Below the pieces are notes generated by a model that saw only the letters and a program-made list of their open reading frames with translations, had not been told where the DNA came from and did no database searches. DNA of 64,000 nt from Calendula officinalis (Eukaryota > Streptophyta > Magnoliopsida > Asterales > Asteraceae), in assembly GCA_963853835.1 (NCBI GenBank), contig OY970834.1, positions 34,751,257 through 34,815,256 on the forward strand, given 5' to 3'. Within the stretch, counting starts at the first letter, position 1. Each line of letters starts with the position of its first letter. Made by a program: the position numbers and the translations under genes. Shown one piece after another: positions 23,104 through 33,990 of the stretch.

Positions 23104-25528
23104 ATGGCTGAACCTACAACTGATCTACCATCATCTGGCAAACCTCCCAAACTCACCCAAACCAACTATCCCATGTGGAAAACTCGCATGTTATCCCACA
23201 TGGTTACCTATCATCCTAAACTTGAAGATAATCTCACGATAGGAAAATATATCCCTCAAACCCTCATCCCTGATACTCCTGAAATACCAGAACACTATGT
23301 TGTTAAATCTGAAGCTCAATGGACGGACGCTGAAAAACGTCTTGTTCATCTTGAGAATAAAGGAAGGGATATGCTTTTTCAAGCAGTTGGTGATGAACTG
23401 TATCACAATATACAATTTTGTAACTCAGTAAAAGAGATGTGGGACAGGCTGGCTGAAGTTTATGAAGGCACATCTGTTGTGCGTGAACATAACAAGAACA
23501 TGCTCATCCATGACTACGAGCTGTTTAGAGCCAAGCCTAGTGAGACTATAGCTCAAACTTTTAATCGTTATAATATCTTATTAAACGAGCTGAAGTCTCA
23601 TGGGGTTGATAAGGACGATATGTCCAAAATGTGTAAGTTTATGGCTGCCTTACCCGCTAAATGGGCTACCATTATAACCTGCATGAGTACATCTCCCACC
23701 TTGAAAGACTATACTCTTTCATCTCTCTATGGTATGTTTCTAAGCCATGAGAGAACTGTACTCAACAAATTTCAACCTCCAAAGGACTCTAAAATGAGTT
23801 CCTCAGGATCTTCAACTGCTATTGTTTCCATAAACAAGCCCAGCAGAATTGAATATCCCCCATCAGATGATGAAGCTGACAATACCTCAGCTGTTGATTT
23901 GTTCAACATGCCTGAAGTAAGCATCGAGGAGATCAATGAAGATGAAGACAACGAAGCCCTCATATCTGAGCTTGCCTTACTTGTGAAAAACAGAAAATTC
24001 TTCAAAGGCAAGTCAGGCTCATTAGCTAAAGGCTCTAGTAGCAGACCTATCTCGTCAGCTGCACCTTCCAGATCCTCTGGAAGTACACATGATATCTCTG
24101 AGATAACATGCTACAACTGTAACAAGAAGGGACACTATGCTAACGACTGCAAGCAGAAGAAAGCAAGTTCATCATCTTCAACTGGTGAATCCATTGAAGA
24201 AAAATACAAAAAGCTACAAGCCTTCACCAAAAAGATCCTAGAAGAAAAGAAGGCACTTGAAGGCAAAGCTGCTGACAAGGGTCTAGTAGCTGAAACTCAC
24301 GACTGGGCTGACTCTGGTGACAGCTCAACCGATGATGATGAACCAATGGCCACAATGTGTTTGATGGCTCGTGCTGATGAAAGTATTACAGCTGATGATG
24401 CTAGTTCCTACCAATGGGTCAACATAGTTCACAAAAAGATAACCTCTCTAATCTCTGCTGAGGCTACAGAAGCCAAAGATATTGTTGATTCTATCATTTG
24501 TGATTTGCACTTCATTGATCATCTGAAAGGTGAATGTTTGGATAAACACAATACTATTCTTCGTGAAAATGCTTTTTTTAAAAGAAAGACTAATTGATCA
24601 TAAATCTTTAAAGGAAGAACTTTCAGAAACTAAATTTATAAATTTAGTTCTTCAACACGATCTAAGTGAAAAGGTTAAAGAACTTGAAGCAATTAAAAAG
24701 ATTTGTGAATCATGGTCCCGTTCATCCAAACGTGTGAGTGATTGTGTTAACTCACAAATTCCTAGTCAAGTACAAGCTGTACTAGGAGGAGACTTCTATG
24801 CTGCAGCCGCTATACCTGACAGCAGTACAAATGATCTGTACTCCTCATCAGCTGATGCGTCTGTGCCAGCTGAAGAGTTGGGTTTTGGTTCCTTTGTTAG
24901 GTCTACCAAAACCTATGCTACTGAGATGTCCACAGAAGAACCTTCTGAAACTACGGGTGAGGAATCTTCAGCTGATTCCTTAGCCTTGGTTGTTAGGACA
25001 CCCACTGTAGTAATAGTTGAACCAAGAAAATCTATCTTGGGTTCAACGCCTGTTGTCTCTGCTGCTAGACCTCAAAAGAAGACTAACAAGACAGCAGGAA
25101 AGAGAACTGTTCTTACACCCTTCAAGGGTGAGACAGCTGGAGTTCGTACTCGGGCTGCAAAGAACAAAGGTAAGAGTGTCTCCAAAAACACTCCTAGTCC
25201 TTCCTCAGCTGGTTCTGTCAAACAGCTGAAAAGAAAAATCAGTAATCTGAATTCACTCGTTCAAAATCCGACTCTCTCTGAGAATCAGAAGATGAAAGGG
25301 ATTTTAGGTCCAGTACCTAATCCTGCTGCCTCGCCCTCCACTCCACAGCAAAAGAACAGAAAATGTTATAGATGTGGAGATCGTGGGCACCTGGCCAGTG
25401 AGTGTGACAGTCCAAGCTTAAGACCATCCCCATCCTCAGCTTGTGAGCCTATTGAAAAACCAACCCCTGTGAGCTCCAGCAGGAAGTCTCACGGACCCAC
25501 AGAAATGTGGGTTCCCAAAAAGAACTAA
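23104..25528 (+). pseudogene. gag: Copia gag, frameshifted, two zinc knuckles
   Basis: The gag frame starts at 23104 and runs 497 codons to 24597. An apparent extra T in a run of seven (24573-24579) shifts the frame; coding character continues in the other frame to a stop at 25526-25528. The whole region is about 808 codons. The N-terminal part (TNYPMWKTRM; MWDRLAEVYEG) is a Copia gag domain of the UBN2 type. Two separate CCHC knuckles are present: CYNCNKKGHYANDC in the first part and CYRCGDRGHLASEC near the C terminus, several hundred residues apart. A coiled-coil-like stretch (KSLKEELSET onward) lies between. Gag packages the element RNA into particles. The stop at 25526 lies in frame with pol. 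Confidence 0.85.
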
Positions 25529-25628
25529 CTTCTTTCAATTCTTGTGCAGGGTTATCAAAGCAAACATGTCTGGTATCTAGACAGTGGTTGCTCAAGACAT
25601 ATAACTGTAAACTACAGTGGTTGCTCAA
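25529..25628 (+). pseudogene. pol: Copia pol fragment, protease start
   Basis: In frame with gag after the stop, the sequence reads VWYLDSGCSRH, the Copia aspartic protease active-site region (DSG). Coding homology ends after about 20 codons at a deletion junction. A 16-base word is repeated there (25581-25596 and 25614-25629) directly before sequence of the inserted Gypsy-type element. The rest of the protease is missing. Confidence 0.8.
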
Positions 25629-26649
25629 GCGAGTAGTGTTAACAAGAGATTGTTAAATATGAGTTAACAAGATAACTAATAACGCGGCTTAAAAGAAAAA
25701 TTAGATGTCTGAGTAGTCTGATAATTATATTTGATCGCGCGAGGGATCGCAAAGAGAGAAAATGGGCATGTTGTGTTACTTGTGATAACTTGTTAAGTGA
25801 GATTTGAGTTAAATTGATAATATAGCTTGTGTTGAATTAAAAGCAAGTTATGGAAATGTGAGATGAATGCATTTAGAGTATATGCAATTTGAGTAAAAGG
25901 CATGAGTCGCCTACCATCGGAGGTTTATGTGGGATAAATACATTTATTGTGAAAAATGTACTTGTTTGTGTATTGTTTGATAGCGGTGTGAATCGACAAA
26001 CTGTTATTTTGTTTTAAAACAAACTAATGTCCTATAGAGTAGAGGACATTGAGATACTGCTTATTGGTAGAGATTGCCAATAATAAGATTTTTATATGTC
26101 GATAAAATGTAAAAGTGCTAATTTGTTGGAACTGTGCGGGAAAGTTTTTCCCATAAAATTTATTATCATCGCCGTGAGAGGCCCGAGTGTGAATAAGAGC
26201 AAGAATTAAACGACCAAGTACCGCGTCAAGTTCATCTGTCACTGCAAACCAAACCGTAACAAATCTCCAAGTGGAGTTGAATCGGAGATTCAACGCAACG
26301 TTAACCGCTGGGCGCAACAACGGTGTCCGACTACGAGAGCAAGAGAACGCCTTTAACAGAGTTTCGTGAGCGTTCTTTCGTGTTATTTTCGATATTCTTT
26401 TCTTTGCGATAAACTGAGATCCTTAGACGGCAATTCAATTTTATTCTTTTAGCTTTATCGTCGTGCGCCGCGAGAGCCAGAGTTCATTCTGATCGAATAG
26501 TTCCTCTGAGTAACTTCATTTCATCGTAACTCATTCGTGTTTTCCCGTTTAAGGAGTACCGCTAACGAGCCTGTGGTGGTGTTTTAGGAGCCTGAACTTC
26601 TTCTGAGCGATGACTTCGGGGACGAAGTCTATTTCAAGTGGAGTTGAGT
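25629..26649 (+). repeat. Orphan internal 3' segment of LARD-like element
   Basis: Matches 32963-33990 nearly base for base, with a 10-base deletion at its left edge (GTGTTAACAAG against the longer GTGTTAGAAAGAGTTAACAAG region). A 98-residue minus-strand frame occurs in both copies, but it simply reflects the duplication; I do not call it a gene. Confidence 0.85.
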
Positions 26650-29574
26650 TGTAATGCCCTGGAATTTACATATAATTATATATTAATTTAAATTAATTAA
26701 ATTATGTTTGTATTATTAAAACTTTAATTGTAATAATTATGGTGTGACATTATGTGGAATAAAATGATTCGTGATTAATTATGTTGTGCTAATTAATAAT
26801 GGGGTGCGACGTTTCGTTATACAAGTTAATTAATTATTGAGACGTTTATTATTGTGGCATTTTATCACCATGACGTTTAATTCCGAGCTTTGATCTTCTT
26901 TGAGTTTTGCGTCGAGTTTAGAGATTTTGAGGCCCGGCCATCTTGGGCATGGGCCGAATATCGAGTGCAGCTAAGTGAGGGCCATTTTCCTTACCCATTT
27001 TGATATTGAGGTCGGCTAGGGAGAATGGGTCGAACCCTTGTCCTGATTTTCTTTTTCTTTGGCTCGGCCAAGAGACCAAAAACCAAACTCATTATTTCTT
27101 TTGTCCATAAATCCGGCCTGCTAATTAGTGTGGGAGATGTTGTGGGCCGAAGTTGGTGCCAAGGGCAGCAGGCTAGATGGCCCGAAGTCTTCCACCATCG
27201 TGAATTCGTGATTACGTTTATTCCCCTATCTAATCCCTAATCTTTCCCATCGTTAATCCCAATCAGCCTCTATCTCGCTCTACTGCTTCCTTCGTCCAAA
27301 TCCTCCCAAGCAATCTGTCGTTTTTCCTTTTCTTTCTTGATTCCTTCGTAAGTCGTGTGGAGGTATTCTTCCGGTCAAAGGTTGTAGGCTGCCAGTAGAA
27401 GATATGTGGTGGAGATTAATCTTGTGGGAAGAAGGTAATGATTTATTAAGGGCTAGCCGAAATTCTTTTGGTCCCACAGCACTTAGATAAGTCGGTGTAA
27501 TCCATTCCTTGTTACTTTTCTTTTTTTATCATCGAGCAAACAAGCTGAAGGATTAATCTGTTATTCTTTTATATGGGGGAAAGTGTGAATTGTGCATGGC
27601 GGTGGATAAAGGACCAAGCATTCAAGCTATTATTTGTTTTATTTTAGTCTTCTTTTGGTGACGGAGGCTGTAGAAGAATTTTAGGCGCAGATTGGGGCAG
27701 CAAAATAAGGGAGCAGCCAAGGGGAGCGTGTGACTTTTGGGTGGTAACAAGGTTTGGCGATTTGGTGAAGTGTTGTGCTTATTCTCCATTCATTCTGTGT
27801 ACCATTGTTTTAATCGGGTTGTTCCTTGCCATGTGTGGTGACCGTTGGTGGGGTTGAGCTAGGGGTCTTGCTGTCGAGATAGAGCAGGCAGATTACGAGC
27901 AGATTAAGAAGACGTCAAGGTTGTGGATTGGTAATCGGGCTCGTTCTTGACTATGGTAGTTCTCTATGTCCCCGTCTTCGTCGTTTTATTTATTGTTTCT
28001 AGTTCCTTACAGGCTAACTGTTTTGGTGTAGAGTATATAGCAGGCTGCGAGTTGTTGTTGGCAATGTCGAAACCGAGTCTGTGAGAAGTCGAGACTAATC
28101 ACTGAATTTGTGGGTGTCGGGTTGGGTAAAGATCGCGGGTTTTAATCTAGACGTTTTATTAACCGAAAACCGAACCTTAGGGTTCTTGGTTTCCTAAACC
28201 GAAAAAGAGTTTTTTTTTCCTATAAAGGACCAGATTAATTGTAAACGTGATTCTGAGTTGTTAATAGTTTTCGGGTGCCTCGGGGATAAAAGGGTTGATG
28301 TCGGGAATTAAAACGGGTCTTTAACGTAATGCTGAATTTTTGTCAGAATCTGCCCTCCGACTTTAAGTCTGTTTTTGTCACTGTTAAAATACGTTTTTGG
28401 ATTTTTGGCCCGTGCTGGTCTCTAGTTTTCCGTGTCCTCTTTCCGTTGCCGCTGACGTCTCGTCCATCGGATTTGTCATCTAAAAGTTATTAATATTTTT
28501 GGAAATCATCGCAGAATAGTTTCGGTTCAGCTAATCAGTCTTGTGGGTCTGTTTTGAGCCTTTTCTGTTTGGATCTAGCTTCCGAAGCCTTCTGACAAAT
28601 TGTAGTACTCTGAATTATTTAACTACTGTAAAAATTTGAATAATATCTAGTGAGCGGTTTGAGAGTTATAGGCGTTCCCGCAAAAGTGCTGAGTGCTGTT
28701 TAGTTTCTGCTGAAACAACCTTTGAGTCTAATCCTAACCCGAGCTTCCTTGTACATTGTAGGACCTTATAGGACCTGTTAGAGACGCTCTTCAGTACCGA
28801 GGATATTTAGGAGCTTACGGTTATTCGAGGTGGGTAATCTCACTATAAACTTGTACTTACTTTCGATTCATGATTTTGTGATATGTGTTGTGAATTGTCT
28901 TGTTGATTGAGCTTGAGTATTGATTGGGTGATTTATTTGAGTTATCTATGATTTGAGTTATCTGGAGCCTGAGTTATCTGAGTTTTGAGTTCTTGAGTTA
29001 AAACATTAAACATAATATACTTGAGTTGTCTTGGTACCGAAGAGTACTAGTGCCAGACGTTTTGACTCAACACCGAAGAGTACAGGTGTTGAGCCTTGAG
29101 TTGTGTGAGGCGGGTCGAGGTTGATCTCTCGTCCCAAGTCACACAAGCGCGCTATATAAATTTAAAATCTGAGAAAATAAACTTGAGTAATTGAGAATTG
29201 AGTAGAGTCTCTAGGGATCACTTATGTGGCTTGAGTTGTTTGTATTTATTTGTTTATTTTGATATTATTCACTCAGCGGTGGCTGACCCCAATCACTCCC
29301 CCATTTTGCAGGTACTAGCAAAGGCAAAGAGAAGGTCAATGGTTGATGAGCTGCGTTTCTATTTTTTTTTATATTTATAGATTTGGATCAAAACATTTAT
29401 TTCGAGTCAAACATGTTTTGTTTTAAAACCTTTAATTATTCCGCATTTAAACCACGAGACGGTTTTATATTTTTATTTATGAGTTGGGACCTTTGAGTTA
29501 CTTGTACTCTGAGAAAATTAATATATTTTATTAATTAAAATTTTTAAATTTCCTCTGATTTTTGGGATGTTACA
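26650..29574 (+). repeat. LTR A of LARD-like element
   Basis: Begins TGTAATGCCC and ends GATGTTACA; 2925 bp. It is followed by a primer-binding site, so it acts as a 5' LTR for the downstream internal region. No protein is recognised in it. Confidence 0.93.
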
Positions 29575-29577
29575 AGT

Positions 29578-29589
29578 TGGTATCAGAGC
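29578..29589 (+). other. LARD primer-binding site
   Basis: TGGTATCAGAGC, complementary to initiator-methionine tRNA, lies three bases after LTR A. Confidence 0.9.
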
Positions 29590-29934
29590 TCTGACTTGAG
29601 AGAATTGGGTTCACAAGGGGTGGATTCCAAACTCAAGTCGAAGCACGACTTTTCAAAATGAGTTTTTCAAAAGTGTTTTTAAATTGAGTCCAAATCCAAA
29701 TCGAGAAACGGCGCATCACGAAGACCTTATGCCTCTAGTACTGATTTATGAGTTATTTAGTTTATTTAACACGTCGCGAGTGACATTGATTACTAAGAGA
29801 ATAAAAGAGAATTAACTTGGGATGAGCGTGAATTGTGCGACTATACATAGATATATATACTAAACTTGTTTATGTGAACTACTTGTTATGTGGATGGTAT
29901 GAGGATGGGAGATCGTGGAATTTTTTAAACTGGC

Positions 29935-30015
29935 TCGAAACCATGACATGGGTAGGTGCAGATAATAATAGAGGGCCCCTGTTATTATGCGCACATGACT
30001 CATGCCTATGTTTCG
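29935..30015. repeat. Imperfect inverted repeat (long hairpin)
   Basis: Arms of about 33 bases, CGAAACCATGACATGGG... and ...CATGCCTATGTTTCG, flank a GGGCCC centre with symmetric ATAATAA/TTATTAT. Several mismatches are present. Confidence 0.6.
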
Positions 30016-31168
30016 AAAAGGATTCAAGGAGACCATTGGTCAAGCATCTAGGTAACATGAAAACCTTCAATTATTATATATAAGTCGATAATAAAATTCG
30101 TAAAAGAGATTTATGAGAAAACAGTGCAATCAATTGAATAAGTGAATCATCAAACACGAATTGATAAAGTGCTACAAAACATGTCAAGAGAGAGACTAAT
30201 AAATCAAATTGAGTTGAATTCTTTAATTGATCTAATTGAGTTGTTAATAAACCAAGAGCGATTGAGCAATCGTTAAAGCAAAATAAACGAGAAAATAAGG
30301 AAAATGGTAAGTTCAGATATATGAGTAAATGAGATGAAGACACCACTAAATCAAGATTTATAAATAATAAAGAGAAGAGAGCATTAATTTTAGTTGATAA
30401 GGAGTTATCCAAACATATCAAGTGAAAGTTATTAAACCAAATTGAGTGAGAATCACTAATGATAAATTATTAAACTGAGTAATATTAATTGGTCAAACAT
30501 CTAATATAATAATTAAGTAGGAATGATTTAGAATAATTTAATTCGTATGAAATTACGAGAAAATTTATAAAGAAAAACAATTGGGCAATTACCTAGAACA
30601 AATTAAATATAGAGAATTTAATTATACATAATCGTTAAATTGAGTGAAGGAGGAAAACGATAATAATTGAACGGGGTTTGTGAATTGAGAAAATTTTGTG
30701 CGAAGATTTATAGAGTAAAATTTTCATTTATGTAATTGATGGGATAAAACATCGAATATACGAAATAAATAAGGATTACTAATTGAGCGAGATGAGAAAC
30801 TCAAAACGAGTTGTTTAACGAGTTAAGCGACAAGAGAAAATCTACGAGAAATATTCATGACAAATGAAATGAGAATTCTACTTAACGACAAAATTGTTAC
30901 ATGGTAATAATAATACCAAACACGCTATGAGAATTTAGTACTCAGATTTGATCAATTGATAATCGTGAACGTGTAACGTGAAATAACAAATTGTGGTACT
31001 AATACATGTAATAAGTTTAATTTATGAGGAGTCATAAAATGAATAATTGTTAATGAGAAATAATTATTACACTATTATGAGTAATAAATTATTTTTATAA
31101 GTGATAAAATTTAATGGGTATGGGTGTGAGAGGGGCGTAAAGAATATATGTTGGGACCGACTCACGCC

Positions 31169-31734
31169 TAGGGGTGTTCAAAAATATCCGAAAAAATGGG
31201 TATCCGAAAAATAATCCGATATCCGAAATCCGGGTATCCGAAAATCCGGGTATCCGAAAATCCGGATATCCGAAAATCCGGGTATCCGAATTTCGGATAC
31301 CAAATCCGGGTAGTGTTTTTCAATATTTTCAGGTACCCGATATCCGAAAAACTACCCGAAAATCAAAAATATCCGAAAAATATATAGAAAATATACGAAA
31401 AATACCCAAAATATTTGAGAAAATACCCGAAATATCAAAAAATAACCGAAATATTTGAAAAGTACCCGAAATATTTGAAAATACCCGAATTATCCGAAAA
31501 AATACCCGAATTATCCGAAAAAATACCCGAAATATCCCAAAAATATTTAAATATTTTATTTTTTTTCGGATACCGGATACCCGAATTTCGGATACCCGGA
31601 ATTTCGGATACCCGAAATCCGGGTATCCGAATTTTCGGATACCGGATACGGGTAGTAAAAATCACTATCCGAAAATCCGGGTACCCAGATTTTCGGATAC
31701 CCGAAAATCCGGTACCCGATTTTGAACACCCCTA
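31169..31734. mobile_element. hAT-type MITE made of TATCCGAAA repeats
   Basis: The terminal inverted repeat TAGGGGTGTTCAAAA (right end is its complement) is flanked by a perfect 8-bp duplication CTCACGCC (31161-31168 and 31735-31742), diagnostic of hAT elements. The interior consists almost wholly of short repeats of CCGAAAATCCGGGTATC and its variants on both strands. Frames through it are repeat translations, not genes. Confidence 0.9.
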
Positions 31735-33990
31735 CTCACGCCTGTACATGACACTTTGATCATCGAGTAATTAAATGAAACCCTAAAATATATAATAAAA
31801 AAAATGAGAATCAACAAACCGAACTATCGAGTGTTCGTAACGAGTTCTTTGAGATTTTGAGTGCCACTTCCAAACTCGGGGACGAGTTCTCTCCAAGTGG
31901 AGTTGAGTGGTGGTAAAATAGAAAATTACCAATATTAATAGTGCGGATAGAGAATAATTATAAAGTGGTGAATTATTAAATTCGTATAATTGAGCTAATG
32001 GAGATTAATAACTCGAGCTAAATGTGAAAATAAAGTTTGTAAAGAGTAAATTAAGAGAGTTACCAAGAGAAAGTTTTGTTAAGTGTTATTATGAGCATTT
32101 ATGTGAATATAACCGACTAAAAATTTATAAGAGTGATTCATTAATCGAGAAATTATTACTGTGGGAAAATAATGAGATAAAAAGAGATTATTAATATATG
32201 AGAATTTTAATAATTGTGTTGAGTAATATAAATACATGAGACTAGGGAATTTATAAGAATAATTGGGAATAATAATTTTCATGTGATGGTATAACTACCA
32301 AGTTACAAGAACTTTATAAATCGAGGGTAATGGTGTAAGTGAGAAGTGACAAGTACTATAATTATATAGATAACGAGGAGCTATGAAACTTGATTAAAAA
32401 GAATGTTATTAACGAGTCGGTCATGAGAAGATCGTCATAATCAATTATGAGGAAAATTTATTATTATTTAGAAATTACCGAACTGTATAAAAAAAATAAA
32501 AATAAAAGAAAAATAAAAATATTACTAAGGGGATTATCAAGTCAAACTATTAAATTGAATGTCGTCAAACATTATGTTTTATCGAGTAAATATTAAATCA
32601 AGAATAGTTATTGAAATGAACAACTGAGAAAAATACAAGTGTACTAGATGATAAAATTTTACGAATTCCTAACGGGAGAAGGAGCTAAAAATACAGAGTA
32701 ATGAGGAAACGTTTTATGGAGAACGAGAAAGTAATTGAGTAATCAGGAGCATGAGAAATAGCGAACGAGTTAATTAATTGAGTAATGAGATATCATTTAA
32801 TTGAGGCGGTTAAAACTTAAAAATAAATGAGTTTAATAAGGGGAATTTTGGTCAAATTGATCAAGAGATAATTTAAATGAGAACAAAGTGAGAAAATAAT
32901 TAACAAGCCAAATGATAAAATCATTAATCGCATTGATAAATATCGTTGAAATGAGTTAAGCGAGTAGTGTTAGAAAGAGTTAACAAGAGATTGTTAAATA
33001 TGAGTTAACAAGATAACTAATAACGCGGCTTAAAAGAAAAATTAGATGTCCGAGTAGTCTGATAATTATATTTGATCGCGCGAGGGATCGCAAAGAGAGA
33101 AAATGGGCATGTTGTGTTACTTGTGATAACTTGTTAAGTGAGATTTGAGTTAAATTGATAATATAGCTTGTGTTGAATTAAAAGCAAGTTATGGAAATGT
33201 GAGATGAATGCATTTAGAGTATATGCAATTTGAGTAAAAGGCATGAGTCGCCTACCATCGGAGGTTTATGTGGGATAAATACATTTATTGTGAAAAATGT
33301 ACTTGTTTGTGTATTGTTTGATAGCGGTGTGAACCGACAAACTGTTATTTTGTTTTAAAACAAACTAATGTCCTATAGAGTAGAGGACATTGAGATACTG
33401 CTTATTGGTAGAGATTGCCAATAATAAGATTTTTATATGTCGATAAAATGTAAAAGTGCTAATTTGTTGGAACTGTGCGGGAAAGTTTTTCCCATAAAAT
33501 TTATTATCATCGCCGTGAGAGGGCCGAGTGTGAATAAGAGCAAGAATTAAACGACCAAGTACCGCGTCAAGTTCATCTGTCACTGCAAACCAAACCGTAA
33601 CAAATCTCCAAGTGGAGTTGAATCGGAGATTCAACGCAACGTTAACCGCTGGGCGCAACAACGGTGTCCGACTACGAGAGCAAGAGAACGCCTTTAACAG
33701 AGTTTCGTGAGCGTTCTTTCGTGTTATTTTCGATATTCTTTTCTTTGCGATAAACTGAGATCCTTAGACGGCAATTCAATTTTATTCTTTTAGCTTTATC
33801 GTCGTGCGCCGCGAGAGCCAGAGTTCATTCTGATCGAATAGTTCCTCTGAGTAACTTCATTTCATCGTAACTCATTCGTGTTTTCCCGTTTAAGGAGTAC
33901 CGCTAATGAGCCTGTGGTGGTGTTTTAGGAGCCTGAGCTTCTTCTGAGCGATGACTTCGGGGACGAAGTCTATTTCAAGTGGAGTTGAGT

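Larger units (their letters stand above)
29575..33990 (+). other. Non-coding internal region of LARD-like element
   Basis: About 4.4 kb of AT-rich sequence full of GAG/TTAA/GAGTAA words and stop codons in all frames. No gag, protease, RT or integrase signature is found. It contains an imperfect 80-base inverted repeat (29935-30015), a hAT-type MITE (31169-31734) and an extra copy of the pre-LTR hairpin (31873-31888). Confidence 0.8.

Noticed and set aside
26024..26320. 98-residue minus-strand frame, also at 33365-33661
   Set aside because: Both copies belong to the duplicated internal region of a non-coding LTR element; identity reflects the duplication, not selection. No known domain.
27025..27240. 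Frames repeated at 34366-34581, 27280-27477 and 34621-34818
   Set aside because: They lie in LTRs A and B, appear in pairs only because the LTRs are duplicates, and match no protein.
31174..31759. Frames rich in IRKSGYP-like repeats
   Set aside because: Translation of the short repeat inside a hAT MITE; open on both strands only because the repeat lacks stops.
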